64,000 nucleotides of DNA from Simmondsia chinensis (Eukaryota > Streptophyta > Magnoliopsida > Caryophyllales > Simmondsiaceae): contig JAGTTD010000015.1 of the NCBI GenBank assembly GCA_018398585.1, positions 6,701,001 through 6,765,000 of the forward strand, read 5' to 3'. Shown here one piece after another: positions 45,050 through 55,484 of the stretch. The notes beneath the pieces are model-generated. The model was not told where the DNA came from, ran no database searches, and saw nothing but the letters and a program-made list of their open reading frames with translations. How positions within the stretch are numbered: position 1 is the first letter of the stretch; every line of letters begins with the position of its first letter. A program made the position numbers and the translations under genes.

Positions 45050-45990
45050 GAAGAAACAGTGATAGTGAGTCAACAACATCTGGGCCTGAGTTCCCTCCAG
45101 GATTCGAGCCCATAGAAGCAATGGGTAACTTGGGGAGGTAACAGTGATAGTGAGTCAACAACTTCTGGACCTGAGTTCCATCCAGGATTTGAGCCCATAG
45201 CAGCAATGGGTAACTCTCAAGCTGAGGATAACATGTTGTCGTGTCAGTAAGAATCAGCTCCTCCCATGGGAGGGCCTAGCCCTGGCTGGAAAATAAAAGA
45301 AAAAGTGCACACAACAAAAAGACAGAGAAAAGCGATTAAGCACAAGATGAAGGATAGAGAGAAGCGGGAGCTGCAAGACTTCCTCAAGGATATGTCTCCT
45401 ACAAGTAATGCTGAAAAATCACCTAAGTCAGCCAAGAAGAAGAAGAAAAAACGAAAATAGGGGTAATCGAAGCCAGAACATCACGGAAGAAGCTTATGAT
45501 GAGAGGATCCTGACTGCGGAGCGGGTTATAGAGATAGGTCAAAGGGTGGGCATCAACTTTGATGGTTTCGAGCCGGTTGAGGTGGCAGACATCCTTGCTC
45601 ATTGATTTGGCATGTGTGTTAGGGCTTGTTTCTTTTGGTTGTTTCTGGTTGCTGCTGGGGTTTTCGAGTTTGCTGGCTCAGCTCCGACTCCTTTGTGGTT
45701 TTTCTGTTTTTGTTTGGCCATTTGTCTGTGTGTTCTCCAGGTTTGCTGTTTCGGTTGTTTGTCTGGGTTTTATCTTCTTTGGGTCCGCTCGCGTCGTTTG
45801 TTTTGGCTGTGTTAGTATTCAGTCGGGTCTTTGCCTCTCCGTATTCCTTTTGCTTCGCTTGAGATCATGTTTTTCTTTTTCTTTTGTCTTTTCTCATTCT
45901 TGTTGTCTGGTCATTTTTCGGCTAGCCTCGGGCCTCATTTTTTTCGAGTTTTCCTGTCTTGTATCGATACTCTAGTGTCACTTATTGAAA
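45050..45990 (+). pseudogene. LINE-like remnant with a Lys-rich reading frame
   Basis: Two tandem copies of an 82-base segment (ACAGTGATAGTGAGTCAACA..., 45057 and 45139) precede a Lys/Arg-rich frame from 45266 (KHKMKDREKRELQDFLKDMS) and, after a stop, AYDERILTAERVIEIGQRVG to 45605. A T/G-rich tail follows to 45985 and ends TTATTGAAAAAA. Layout suggests an ORF1-like C terminus fused to a LINE 3' UTR, but the family is not certain. Confidence 0.4.
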
Positions 45991-46815
45991 AAAGATAGAG
46001 ATAAAGACTACCCTACTCTAACCGGATCATCTAGTACCCATATGCTAGCCCTCCAATGGGCCCTATTTAAGGCCATCTCCTCCTGAAGGTTTAGGTGGGT
46101 GAGGTCTTGTCGGACTGTCTCAATTCATCTCTTCTTCGGTCTGCCTCTGCCTCTTCTGCCTAATGTAGTAATAGGCTGTTCGCATCTTCTGACTGGAGCT
46201 TCGTCCTGTCTCCTTCTGACATGTCTGAACCACCTCAAACGGTGCTCCCTTAATTTATCTTCAACGGAAGCTACGCCCAATTTGCCTCTTATGATATCGT
46301 TTCTGATCCTATCCTTCCTTGTGTGTCCGCACATCCACATCAACATTCGCATCTCCGCCACCTTCATCTTTTGAATGTGCTGTTGTTTCATCGCCCTGCA
46401 CTCCGCCCCATATGCCATGGCTGGCTACACCACCGTCTTATAATATCTTTCCTTTAGCTTTAAGGGGAATTTCCTATCACAAAGTACCGCAGAGGCCATC
46501 CTCCACTTGTGCCAACCCACTTTGATCCTGTAGCTGACATCCTCGTCCACTTCGCTGTTGTGCTGTATCGTGGACCCTAAATACCTAAATCTCTTCGTCT
46601 TCGAAATGGCCTTGTGTCCAATCTTGACTTCTACTCGGCTAGGCGTGGTAGATGGATCGAACTTGAGTTCCATGTGCTCGGTCTTGGCTCTGCTTAGTCG
46701 CAAACCCTTCGACTCTAGAACCCCTCTGCACAGTTCCAATTTCTCATTTATCTCTTCCCGCGACTCCCCCACCAGTACTATGTCATCTGCAAAAAGCATG
46801 CACCAAGGAACACAA
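45990..46815 (-). pseudogene. RTE-clade LINE reverse transcriptase 3' fragment
   Basis: On the minus strand, MLFADDIVLVGESREEINEK (46799 down) contains the FADD reverse transcriptase active site. [39 protein letters not shown] and [10 protein letters not shown] follow (46418-46125), as in plant RTE elements. A stop between YYKTVV and [13 protein letters not shown] and another after RPKKR interrupt it. It is 5'-truncated immediately before the FADD motif, as is common for LINEs. Confidence 0.85.
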
Positions 46816-47170
46816 ATAATTTATTAAAAGTTATAAATATAACGAATATTTATTGGTAGTCTCAACCATTAAGTGCATTATTAACATGTTTATAAGTTAA
46901 AAAACTAGCATTTAATGAATAAAATCACCAATATAATTAAAAGGGTAACTCACGGGTTACCCATTTAATAAATGGTTGGGTAAGGGTTGAGAGTTCCTAG
47001 CCACATATGGATGGAGGGACACCTCATTCCATTAAGCAAGAACCCGAGCTAAGAGCAGGGCAGATGAACCCATTTAATACACAGATCGAGTTCGGGTTGA
47101 CCCCATTTCTAAGACCCTTCGCATAGCACGAACACGAATACGACACAACACGACACATTTGCCACCCCTA

Positions 47171-47260
47171 GGTTTTACCCAGCCTTTCCCCTTCATGGTG
47201 CTACCCTGAAGGGAGGCTGTTTTCGAGAACCCCCAACCTGAGAGGTGCAACACAAGGACT
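47171..47260 (-). mobile_element. Au SINE fragment
   Basis: CCTTTCCCCTTCATGGTGCT, CCTGAAGGGAGGCTGTTTTC and CCCCCAACCTGAGAGG are Au SINE 5'-half sequence; the CAA-side half is missing next to the hAT element end. Confidence 0.7.
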
Positions 47261-47369
47261 TCCCAGGAGATCACCGATTTTGGTACTACTCTCATTTAAG
47301 CATACTTAACTTGGGAGTTTATAATTTAAGCCTACCCTCAATCAAAAATCTAGATCTACACCACTGCAT

Positions 47370-47900
47370 GGTGGCCAATATATATATATATATATATTTT
47401 TTTTTAATGGTATTCTATATTTAACATTTGGCTAATTTTGTTTGTTGATTAATTTTTAATCTATGTGTTTTATATTATTGAAAAGTTTTCTTTTTTCTCA
47501 AAAACCCCAGTTCTAAAGGAAAGGAGAAAGAAGTAATCAACCAATATTCACATCATTCTTAATTTATTATATAAAATGACAAATTTTAAAAATAGGGAAT
47601 ATATATTAGTTAGGTATTTTAAAATAGTTAGGTGGATAGTCAACATGCAAAAAAGTAATTAAATCAATAATACAAATCATACAAAATAAATATAAGGAGT
47701 TGCTTGGCGAAGGCATTTGTAAATAATAGTTTGACTCAAGCAACCTTGGGCAAACTTAGCATTACATTTTTGTAAACAACAGTTTAAGTATTGAAAGAAT
47801 ATTTATTATTTCAAAATTGAAAAAATATTGAAAAATTAATATTAAGATTCAAAAGATTATGTTAGTAAGATGTTACGAATGACAATTTAAGTTAATATTA
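47370..47900 (+). repeat. AT-rich duplicated block, copy 2 (distal part)
   Basis: Collinear with 7495-7580 and 14640-15270 of copy 1; no gene. Confidence 0.7.
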
Positions 47901-49570
47901 ATTTTTTCAAAAATGTAAACTTTTTCCATATATCTCACGGGATAAAACTAGTAATTTGTACGTGACTTCAACAGATATCCTAACTAGTGACGATGATATT
48001 TATCTTATCAATCGTCAATGTAGCCAGATCTCTTTCTATCACTGTTTACGGGAAGGAATTGAGTGGCAGATTGATTAGCAAGTTTGGACTGTAGGGGTTC
48101 TCTCTACTCTCATTAATGCTGATGTATAAATGGCATTTCAGCATTGTATTTAAAAATATAAGTGGGATGAGCATTCTTGTTCAAAAAAGTTACAATCTAA
48201 TATTTTTTCCTTATTTTAGTTTTACTATTTTCAGTTTCTACTTAACCTAAAAAGACAAATTAAAATAAAAATAAGAAAAAATTGTTCTAAAATATAGTTT
48301 TTACTTTATAAAAAATTTAAAAATTAGAACTAAAAAAGACCAAAAGACCCTAAGGTTTGATAATTACAAAAAAAAAATTATTAAATTATAAAAAGACAAA
48401 TATTTATATTTCAAAGAAGGTTGGTAGGGTAGTTGGTAGCTTGGTATAATTTAGGTCTAAAGTACACTTCAATATGCAAATAACCCAAGCTCAAGCATGC
48501 ATGACCCTCCAAAGCTTCTTTAAAAAAATATAACAACAAAAAACGCAGTACTATAAGGACTCCCGCTAATGCTGCGTCTGGGGGATGAGATGTAAGGCTC
48601 AGCCCTTTATAGTGCCACCTTAAAGGGAGGCATTGTCCAAGAGCCTCCAGCCCTAAAAAGCTAAAGAAAATAATAACAATAATTGATAAATTAAAATGAA
48701 CCGAGTTATTCATTTGTCATAAGGTCAATTACGTCAATTTTGCCGAGTTGTGTACTATTATTATTGTGCAGAGGTTTGATTACAACCTATGCTTATTAAC
48801 ATAAACTATGGTATGTTATGTTAATTAGATAGTTTACCTCATACAAGTATAACGAGTCATTTATTGGTATAGTTTGTCGATTGTAAGTACATATTTTGGA
48901 ATATTTGCAGGGGGTAAGTTAGCGAGTTGGCATGTAAAATAAAATAACTCATATAATTCCATTAGGAATGGAGCAACAAGCGATGGTAGCAACTAAAAAG
49001 GTACTGATGAAGCCAACAACGACAATATGTGATGAGGAAATAGATGGATGCAATAGTGATTTGCTTGGAGGAGAACAAAGAAAAGCGAAGAGGATCAAAA
49101 GGCAAGACTTGGCGAATTGAATCTAGATGGTACAGATCATGGTGAAATAAAGTTGACTCTCGCAAAAGTAAGGACTATTAGCAACATCGTAGTAGGTTGA
49201 TAAGACTGGGGCAGAAACTAACTATAGAAGTAAGGACATATAATTTTCAGAAGTCGGGTATTACATGCTTGGGAAAACATGAAGTTCGGATTTGGAAAAT
49301 AAGTAAGCTAATTTGGTGCAATCTTGAAAGGACTCTATATAGGTTAGCTGGTACTTGGATGACCACATTGAGAGCTAGACAGCTAATAAATAGCCTCACC
49401 GCATACTTGTCCCTCCTTAAGATGCCGAAAAAACAGTGGCTAAAAGAATCATCGAATTACATAAGTGTTTTGGAAACGAGATGATAGTGGGAAGCGTTAA
49501 CTAAAAAAAAAAAACTCAATCTAGAAGATCCATTTTTGAAAAATGCATATTACTAGCAGAGGTATTTGGT
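47901..49570. other. Gene-free stretch with one Au SINE
   Basis: Apart from the SINE at 48530-48665 there is no recognised feature. The open frame at 49197-49484 has no recognisable domain and lies in sequence with many other stops. Confidence 0.4.
48530..48665 (-). mobile_element. Diverged Au SINE
   Basis: ACAACAAAAAACGCAGTACT, ACTCCCGC, GCGTCTGGGGGATGAGATGT, CACCTTAAAGGGAGGC and AGAGCCTCCAGCC keep the order of an Au SINE, with many changes. Confidence 0.65.
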
Positions 49571-49576
49571 TGAAGG

Positions 49577-49702
49577 TATTTTATTATGGACGAAGGTGGT
49601 CAACTCCATAAATGGGAACTACATCTCACTGCTGATGAAGGTACAACCATTAAGGGCTTCATCCCCTAGTGTGTATTATTTGTTATTCGGTATATTATGG
49701 TG
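49577..49702 (+). repeat. Direct repeat flanking the LTR, left copy
   Basis: About 117 bases (GGTCAACTCCATAAATGGGA ... TATTCGGTATATTATGG) repeated nearly identically at 50449-50566, either side of the minus-strand LTR. Confidence 0.88.
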
Positions 49703-49766
49703 TTTGAAAAACCTGACCTTGACAAATCTGGTATTCACGATACCAATTTGTAATATGGATACTTGA

Positions 49767-50333
49767 TGCGGAAGCGTTAACCCTAATCACTTGATTTGAT
49801 TCAAATAATATGACTCACACAAACGAGAAATAAACAAAATAGGTAAAAGGAAGAACAAACGAAACAACACTCGATAATTTATGTGGAAACCCCTCTTCAA
49901 TCAAGAGGGGAAAAAACCACGGGCGGAGATGGAAAATCTTTATTGAGTATGAATAATGGAAAGATTACAACGACACTTCCTCTGAACGAGATCTATGAAA
50001 GAATTATGAAGCACTTTCTCTCAACTCTCGTAATGCTCTCAAATTGATGACGATGGCTGACCTCACTTTAATTGGATTCTGATTGGATGGCGGCTCTCTT
50101 TGATTGGATACTTAAAACATACCCCATAACCCTATATTTATACTAAACGGCTAGGGTTACGTAAAACAGACTCCTGATCAATCCGCCAAGTGCCGATCGA
50201 TCAACCCTCTCTCAGCCTAGAAACTAGATTTTAACTTAATTCACCCGATCAATCGGACATCTCCCTGATCGATCGGTGATCCCTCGGCAACCCATAAATC
50301 CTAAATACATAAATTTAAGGCATATTCCTAACA
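49767..50333 (-). repeat. Near-solo copia LTR (Tork/Tnt1-like)
   Basis: Read on the minus strand: starts TGTTAGGAATATG, has two CGATCGATC-type motifs, a TATA-like TATAAATATAGGG (complement of 50130-50142), an AATAAA (complement near 49940), and ends TTCCGCA. About 110 bases of internal sequence ending in a polypurine-like tract (50334-50445) remain on its upstream side. Its first 100 bases resemble the LTR of the small copia element at 3948. Confidence 0.78.
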
Positions 50334-50448
50334 AACCTCCACTTTGACTCAAATTTCAAAAATAAAAACAATTCTCCACAAAACACCCTACACACGGGGT
50401 TATCTAAACAAAATACAAAACCTAACCGGGAACAACATCCATAAATGG

Positions 50449-50566
50449 GAGAAAGTGGTCAACTCCATAAATGGGAACTACATCTCACTGCAGATTAAGG
50501 TACAACCATTAAGGGCTTCATCCCCTAGTGTATATTATTTGTTATTCGGTATATTATGGTATTTGT
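50449..50566 (+). repeat. Direct repeat flanking the LTR, right copy
   Basis: Second copy of 49577-49702; differs by a few substitutions and short indels. Confidence 0.88.
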
Positions 50567-50949
50567 TTAATAGTTCAGTTATTAATCAAAATTAGAATGG
50601 CTATTTCCATCTCATTTTCATCTTCATTCTATACATATACCAAACAAAATATGAATGACTGAGTCATTCTCCCACTCTTAAAAGTCATATTTCCACTCTC
50701 ACAAATTCATTCTCTCGTACCAAACAACCCCTTATTATTTTGGTATTGCCTATGCTATTACTATTATTGATTATTCTAATACAAAATTTAATATATTCAG
50801 CTAATATTAATTATTGACCATATGAAAATAATGTTACGAAAATATTTGACCCAAAAACAAAAATGTTACGAACGTAGACTTCATATTAAATTGAAAGTCA
50901 AACATTCAATAATCTTAATTGGTAATGTCACCTTCTATTAAAAAAAATG

Positions 50950-51600
50950 GTGATGTCAATTGAGGATTGCAATAGATCGGGTTTGCCTTCATTCAAATCT
51001 AATTCAAAAAAAATCTAACTTAACATAAATCCAAAAAACCCATTTATTCCATAAAAATTCAATCCAAATTCAAAATTATCGGGTAGAACAGATATCCGAC
51101 CCAAATTTATAACCCATTTAAATTATAGAATAAATTACAATATTATAATCTAATATTAATATATAACAATAATAATGCAATAATAATACCTCCAAAGCTA
51201 ATATTTGAACAAATTGCTGCTATCTTTTTTCTTTTTTTATTTAATTGTATAAATACAATACTAGGCAATCATTTAAATGCCTTTTAACAAGGAATCTTTA
51301 TACATAAATGTGTTACATCATAGTTTTATAAAAAATATTACAATGCCAACACAAACAACCGATGTTGAAATATAGTTCGACATGTTAAAGACTTAAAATT
51401 TAGTAATTCAAAATTTTTGTTACATTAAACATAATTCCTAGTCGGATATGGGTCAGGTCCGGGTTGGGTTTGATGTCATCCAAATCCGACCCTATCCAAA
51501 ACCCATTTATTAACATCCAAATTCAATTCCATTTCCAACCCATTTTTTGCATCCAAATCCATAATAAATGGACCGTGCTGGATGGATATCTGACGGATAT
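50950..51600. repeat. AAACCCATTTATT-containing inverted repeat region
   Basis: AAAAAACCCATTTATTCCAT with CAATCCAAATTCAAAATTATC (51036-51080) and CAAAACCCATTTATTAACATC (51496) with CGGGTTGGGTTTGATG and GATATCTGACGGATATCTGG (51585) are variants of one repeat. Likely hAT-type MITE remains; boundaries not resolved. Confidence 0.4.
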
Positions 51601-51654
51601 CTGGCAGTTTTTGAAATTTCTGGTTACCTTTAAATTTAACTATTTATTACTTAC

Positions 51655-52240
51655 ATGTCTTAGGAAAATTATCAGTTAAGTATCTTGAGGTTTGAGCATT
51701 TATCACTTAAGTACCCTGACATTTCAATATATACAATGAGGTACCTTGAGTTTTAGATATTTTATCCCTTTGGTAACCCGAAGTTTTAAAATTTATCAAT
51801 CAAATACCCTTTTATTAAAAAAATTGATAATTTTTTGTTAGAAAATGTTATAATGGAACACGATTTCAACAATATATTAGTATCTCCATTAGAATTTATT
51901 TTTTTTATATTTTTGCCAAAAAATGAGAAGATGACACACAATTGTGGTAATTTTTATGTGGTTTAATCAACATTCCGTGAATATTTTATCACAATTTATT
52001 AAATTTTTGATAAAAATATTGACATTAACTTATATATATTATTGTACTTATACATTATATCAACATTCTTTTGCATAAAATTGATCAAATTCTTATAAAA
52101 ATTCATCAAATTCCGTCATAAGATACATATGTGATAAATATTCAAAACATTAGGATACCTCATTATATATATTGAAATATCAAGATACCTAAGTAATAAA
52201 TATTCAAACCTTAGAGTACTTAAGTGATAGTTTTTCTATA
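51655..52240. mobile_element. MITE with about 110-bp terminal inverted repeats
   Basis: Left end 51660-51780 (TTGAGGTTTGAGCATTTATC, ATTTCAATATATACAATGAG) is the inverted counterpart of 52130-52240 (CTCATTATATATATTGAAAT, ATATTCAAACCTTAGAGTAC). A second member lies at 57160-57705. No coding sequence; superfamily unknown. Confidence 0.75.
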
Positions 52241-52489
52241 TTTTAATATTTCAATATATACAATAAAATATTATTGGGTTTGAAATTTTCATGATACAAG
52301 CTACACCAACATTCAATAAATTTTAATTAGAATTCAACCAATTTTATCACGATTCATTTATCTTAATGAAAATTCCCAATAATATTTCACCAACTTTAAT
52401 AGAAGCTACCTATATGCTACAAAGATCACTAGTCATAAATATTTATTGGCAAAAATGATCATCAAAATATAATAGAGGTCACTTATTAT

Positions 52490-52945
52490 AAGGGTGCATA
52501 TTGATCCAAAACCAAAACGAACCGCATACTGAACTATCACAAACCATGAGACTAGAGGATAGGACTAATTAAAATCAAGTTGGTGTCGTCCAAGACTAGT
52601 TAACAATCGGACCGAGCAGATTTGAATTAATTTTTATCTAGCAAGTGCAATTCTATATACAAAAAGAAGTTTCCATACACAAGAAACTTACAAACAATAA
52701 ACGATATAGTGTGCACAATTATATAATCATTAGATGACAAAAAATAAATATTTCAGTTTCAATGATTTTACATATAGTATATATTTAACTATATACTAAA
52801 ATTATAGACCAAACATATTAATGCAAAATTAGTGGTAATAGGTCATACTAGAACAAAAAACCGAACCAATCTATAGTCAATTAGGTCGGCTTGGGTCCTT
52901 AACCAAACCGGATATACCGGGTCCTAACAGATATTTGTTCACCCC
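52490..52945. mobile_element. Probable hAT-type MITE
   Basis: Ends AAGGGTGCATATTGATCC and ATATTTGTTCACCCCTAC form an imperfect inverted repeat of the (T)AGGGGTG type. Internal ACCGAACCAAT and AACCGGATAT are typical of short non-autonomous hAT relatives. Target duplication not clear. Confidence 0.45.
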
Positions 52946-53290
52946 TACCTATAAGTTATCCTAATCATGGCAAAAGGTGCGAAGATCGATAAAACTTTCA
53001 TACTTTGAGATACCTGATTAATAAAATCTTTTAACCTTAAAATATTTTAGTGTTTATATAGAAATACGAGAAATAAAAAAAAACCACAGCTACGGTACCT
53101 GAAATAATAAATACATTCACTGTTCATACTCAGACCGAAGAAGCTTTGTTCAAAGTCATATGGCAAATAACCAAATTCAACCCCATTAAACAGTTGCAAT
53201 ACTTAAAACACGTCAATAATAATTATTATATATAATGATATAATATTGATAATTCCATGCCCCTTCCAAGTTTTTTTTGCCTTAAATCAT

Positions 53291-53298
53291 TATAAATA
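53291..53298 (+). promoter_or_regulatory. TATA box of BBE-like gene 2
   Basis: TATAAATA lies 60 bases before the ATG at 53351; a canonical match, whereas copy 1 has TATATATAA. Confidence 0.7.
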
Positions 53299-53350
53299 CC
53301 CAATTAGATGAGCCCAAGCAAATAACTTCACACAAAAGAAAAAGAAAAGC

Positions 53351-54997
53351 ATGGTGAATTCAAGCACTTCCTCAATGTCTCTTTCATGGCTCCTGCTCCT
53401 ATTTCTCTTCCTTTATGCTTCCTTTGCATCCTCTTACTCCATCCAAGATAACTTTCTCCATTGCCTTGGCTCCAAAACCGAGCAATCCGCCACCTCTTTC
53501 CCCACATACTACACCCCTAACAACTCCTCTTTCTTATCGGTCTTGGGATCCACGGCGCAGAACCTTAGGTACTTGTTACCGTCGGTTAGAAAGCCCGTGT
53601 TGATCTTGATGCCAACGGAGGATTCACATGTTCAGGCCATTGTTGTATGTGCCAAGCAGTTTGACATTCAACTAAGAATCCGCAGTGGGGGCCATGATTT
53701 TGAGGGGGTGTCCTTTGCATCTGAGATGACACAACCCTTTATCCTTGTTGACATGGCTAAACTCCGAACAGTCACTGTTGACGTTGATGATAATAGCGCT
53801 TGGGTTGAAACTGGAGCCACCCTTGGCGAGCTCTACTATCGAATCTCGGAGAAGAGTAGAGTCCATGGCTTCCCAGCCGGATATTGCCCTACCGTGGGTG
53901 TGGGGGGACACATCACAGGGGGAGGCTATGGGGCTCTAATGAGGAAGTATGGCCTCGCGATTGACAATGTCCTTGATGTTCGAATGGTTGACACAAATGG
54001 TAGGGTTTTAAATAGGGAACAAATTGGGGAGGATTTGTTTTGGGCTCTTAAAGGAGGTGGGGGCGGGAACTTTGGTATCATCATGGCGTGGAAGATTAAG
54101 CTAGTAGCAGTACCAACAACTGTTACAGTTTTTACTGTTGGGAAGACCTTAGAGCAAGGCTTAACAAGAATACTCTATAAATGGCAACAAGTAGCTGATA
54201 AGATTGATGAGAATCTCTTCATCAGAGTCGAAATAACACCATCAACAATTCAAAATGGAAACAAGACTTTGCTCGGTTCTTTCAGTGCCTTATTCTTAGG
54301 CCGAGCAACTGACCTTATTCAAATAATGGACAGGAGCTTTCCCGAGCTCGGGCTAAGAGAAAAGAATTGCAAAGAGATGAGCTGGATTGAATCGGCAGTC
54401 TATATTGCCGGATACACAAACGGCACAAAACCTGAGATTCTCCTCCGTGCCACCTCGATGAGTAGGGCCTACTTTAAAATAAAGGCGGATTATGTTAAGG
54501 ATCCAATCGCGGAGAGTGGGCTGGAAGGACTGTGGGCCCGATTAATGGAAGTGGAAAATCCGCAACTAGAATTGAGTCCTTACGGTGGAATGATGAGTAG
54601 GATACCAGAATCAGCGACAGCATTTCCACATAGAAACGGCATAAAATTTTCATTCCAGTATATCGTATCTTGGCCAGATGGAAAGAAGGGTGAGAGTAGG
54701 CACATTGAATGGATCAGGAAGCTCTATGGCTACATGACCCCTTATGTGTCCATGTTCCCTAGGGAACAATATGTTAATTTTCGAGATTTCGACCTCGGGA
54801 TGGATAAAGATGGCAAAGATAGCTTTGTAAAAGCAAGTGGTTGGGGATACAAGTACTATAAGGCTAATTATATCAGACTAGTGAAAATTAAGACGAAGGT
54901 AGATCCCCAAAACTTCTTCAAGAATGAGCAGAGCATTCCACCGCTTCCGTTTGCCCGGAGCGGAAGGAAAGTTCACAGGGAAACATCCAATAACTAA
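53351..54997 (+). CDS. Berberine-bridge-enzyme-like FAD-linked oxidoreductase, copy 2
   Basis: Single exon, 548 residues. About 47 substitutions and no indels against copy 1 over 535 residues (about 91% identical). Signal peptide residues ~10-28. Flavin-linking His115 (RSGGHDFEG) and Cys179 (GYCPTVGVGGH), gatekeeper Val182 and Tyr193 are kept; Phe117 and Phe477 replace the tyrosines of Arabidopsis BBE-like 15. At the Lys436-equivalent position it has Ser434 (KFSFQY) where copy 1 has Gln434 (KFQIQY), so the paralogues differ inside the expected substrate pocket. It reads through the copy 1 stop position for 13 more residues, ending HRETSNN; either terminus could be ancestral. A putative AATAAA lies near 55118. 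It is convergent with FAH, whose stop is 488 bases downstream. Secreted bicovalent flavoprotein; substrate not predictable. Confidence 0.95.
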   Translation: MVNSSTSSMSLSWLLLLFLFLYASFASSYSIQDNFLHCLGSKTEQSATSFPTYYTPNNSSFLSVLGSTAQNLRYLLPSVRKPVLILMPTEDSHVQAIVVCAKQFDIQLRIRSGGHDFEGVSFASEMTQPFILVDMAKLRTVTVDVDDNSAWVETGATLGELYYRISEKSRVHGFPAGYCPTVGVGGHITGGGYGALMRKYGLAIDNVLDVRMVDTNGRVLNREQIGEDLFWALKGGGGGNFGIIMAWKIKLVAVPTTVTVFTVGKTLEQGLTRILYKWQQVADKIDENLFIRVEITPSTIQNGNKTLLGSFSALFLGRATDLIQIMDRSFPELGLREKNCKEMSWIESAVYIAGYTNGTKPEILLRATSMSRAYFKIKADYVKDPIAESGLEGLWARLMEVENPQLELSPYGGMMSRIPESATAFPHRNGIKFSFQYIVSWPDGKKGESRHIEWIRKLYGYMTPYVSMFPREQYVNFRDFDLGMDKDGKDSFVKASGWGYKYYKANYIRLVKIKTKVDPQNFFKNEQSIPPLPFARSGRKVHRETSNN

Positions 54998-55484
54998 TTT
55001 ACAAGATTCTCGAGTTAGTCTCAAAAAGTTGGCCATTTATCATGTGTAAAGAAAGAAATAATCAGACAGTAACACCAAATATTGTTTATTCATTGTTTGT
55101 TAATTCTAGATCAAATTAATAAAGAAGGAATCGCGTTAGAATTTTGTAAGTGCATGGATTGAAGCATCAAATTTACAGCCTTTTTCACATTTTTAAGCCA
55201 ATTATTCTTTTGTGGTTTCCAAAATTAGTGTCTTTGCTAGTAAACAAACGTCAAGACGAATAAGTTAATAAATTAGAGTTAAAATCATCAAGTCGATTTG
55301 TACATCATCAACAGACAACATCACAAAATCTAAAACCCGACTAAAACATGCTAACTCCTATAACATGGTACACCTAGTAAAAAAAAGATCATGACCAAAT
55401 AGCAAAATAAAAGAATGGTAAGAGAAGATAATGTGAATTACTCGCCTAAAGTTTGAACGGGTGCAAACCAACAACTCGTCTGCT

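Larger units (their letters stand above)
44463..47170. mobile_element. hAT-type MITE enlarged by nested insertions
   Basis: Terminal TAGGGTTGGCAAAATCTGA and ACACATTTGCCACCCCTA are imperfect inverted repeats; 8-bp target duplications GGTTGTAC (44455-44462) and GGTTTTAC (47171-47178) flank it. The roughly 500-base body matches the intact relative at 60865-61369. Between about 44713 and 46822 it holds an Au SINE and LINE fragments. Confidence 0.8.

Noticed and set aside
45559..45975. Apparent multi-pass membrane protein (138 residues, Phe/Leu/Cys-rich)
   Set aside because: Arises from a T/G-rich LINE-like 3' tail; hydrophobic in several frames and without a recognisable family.
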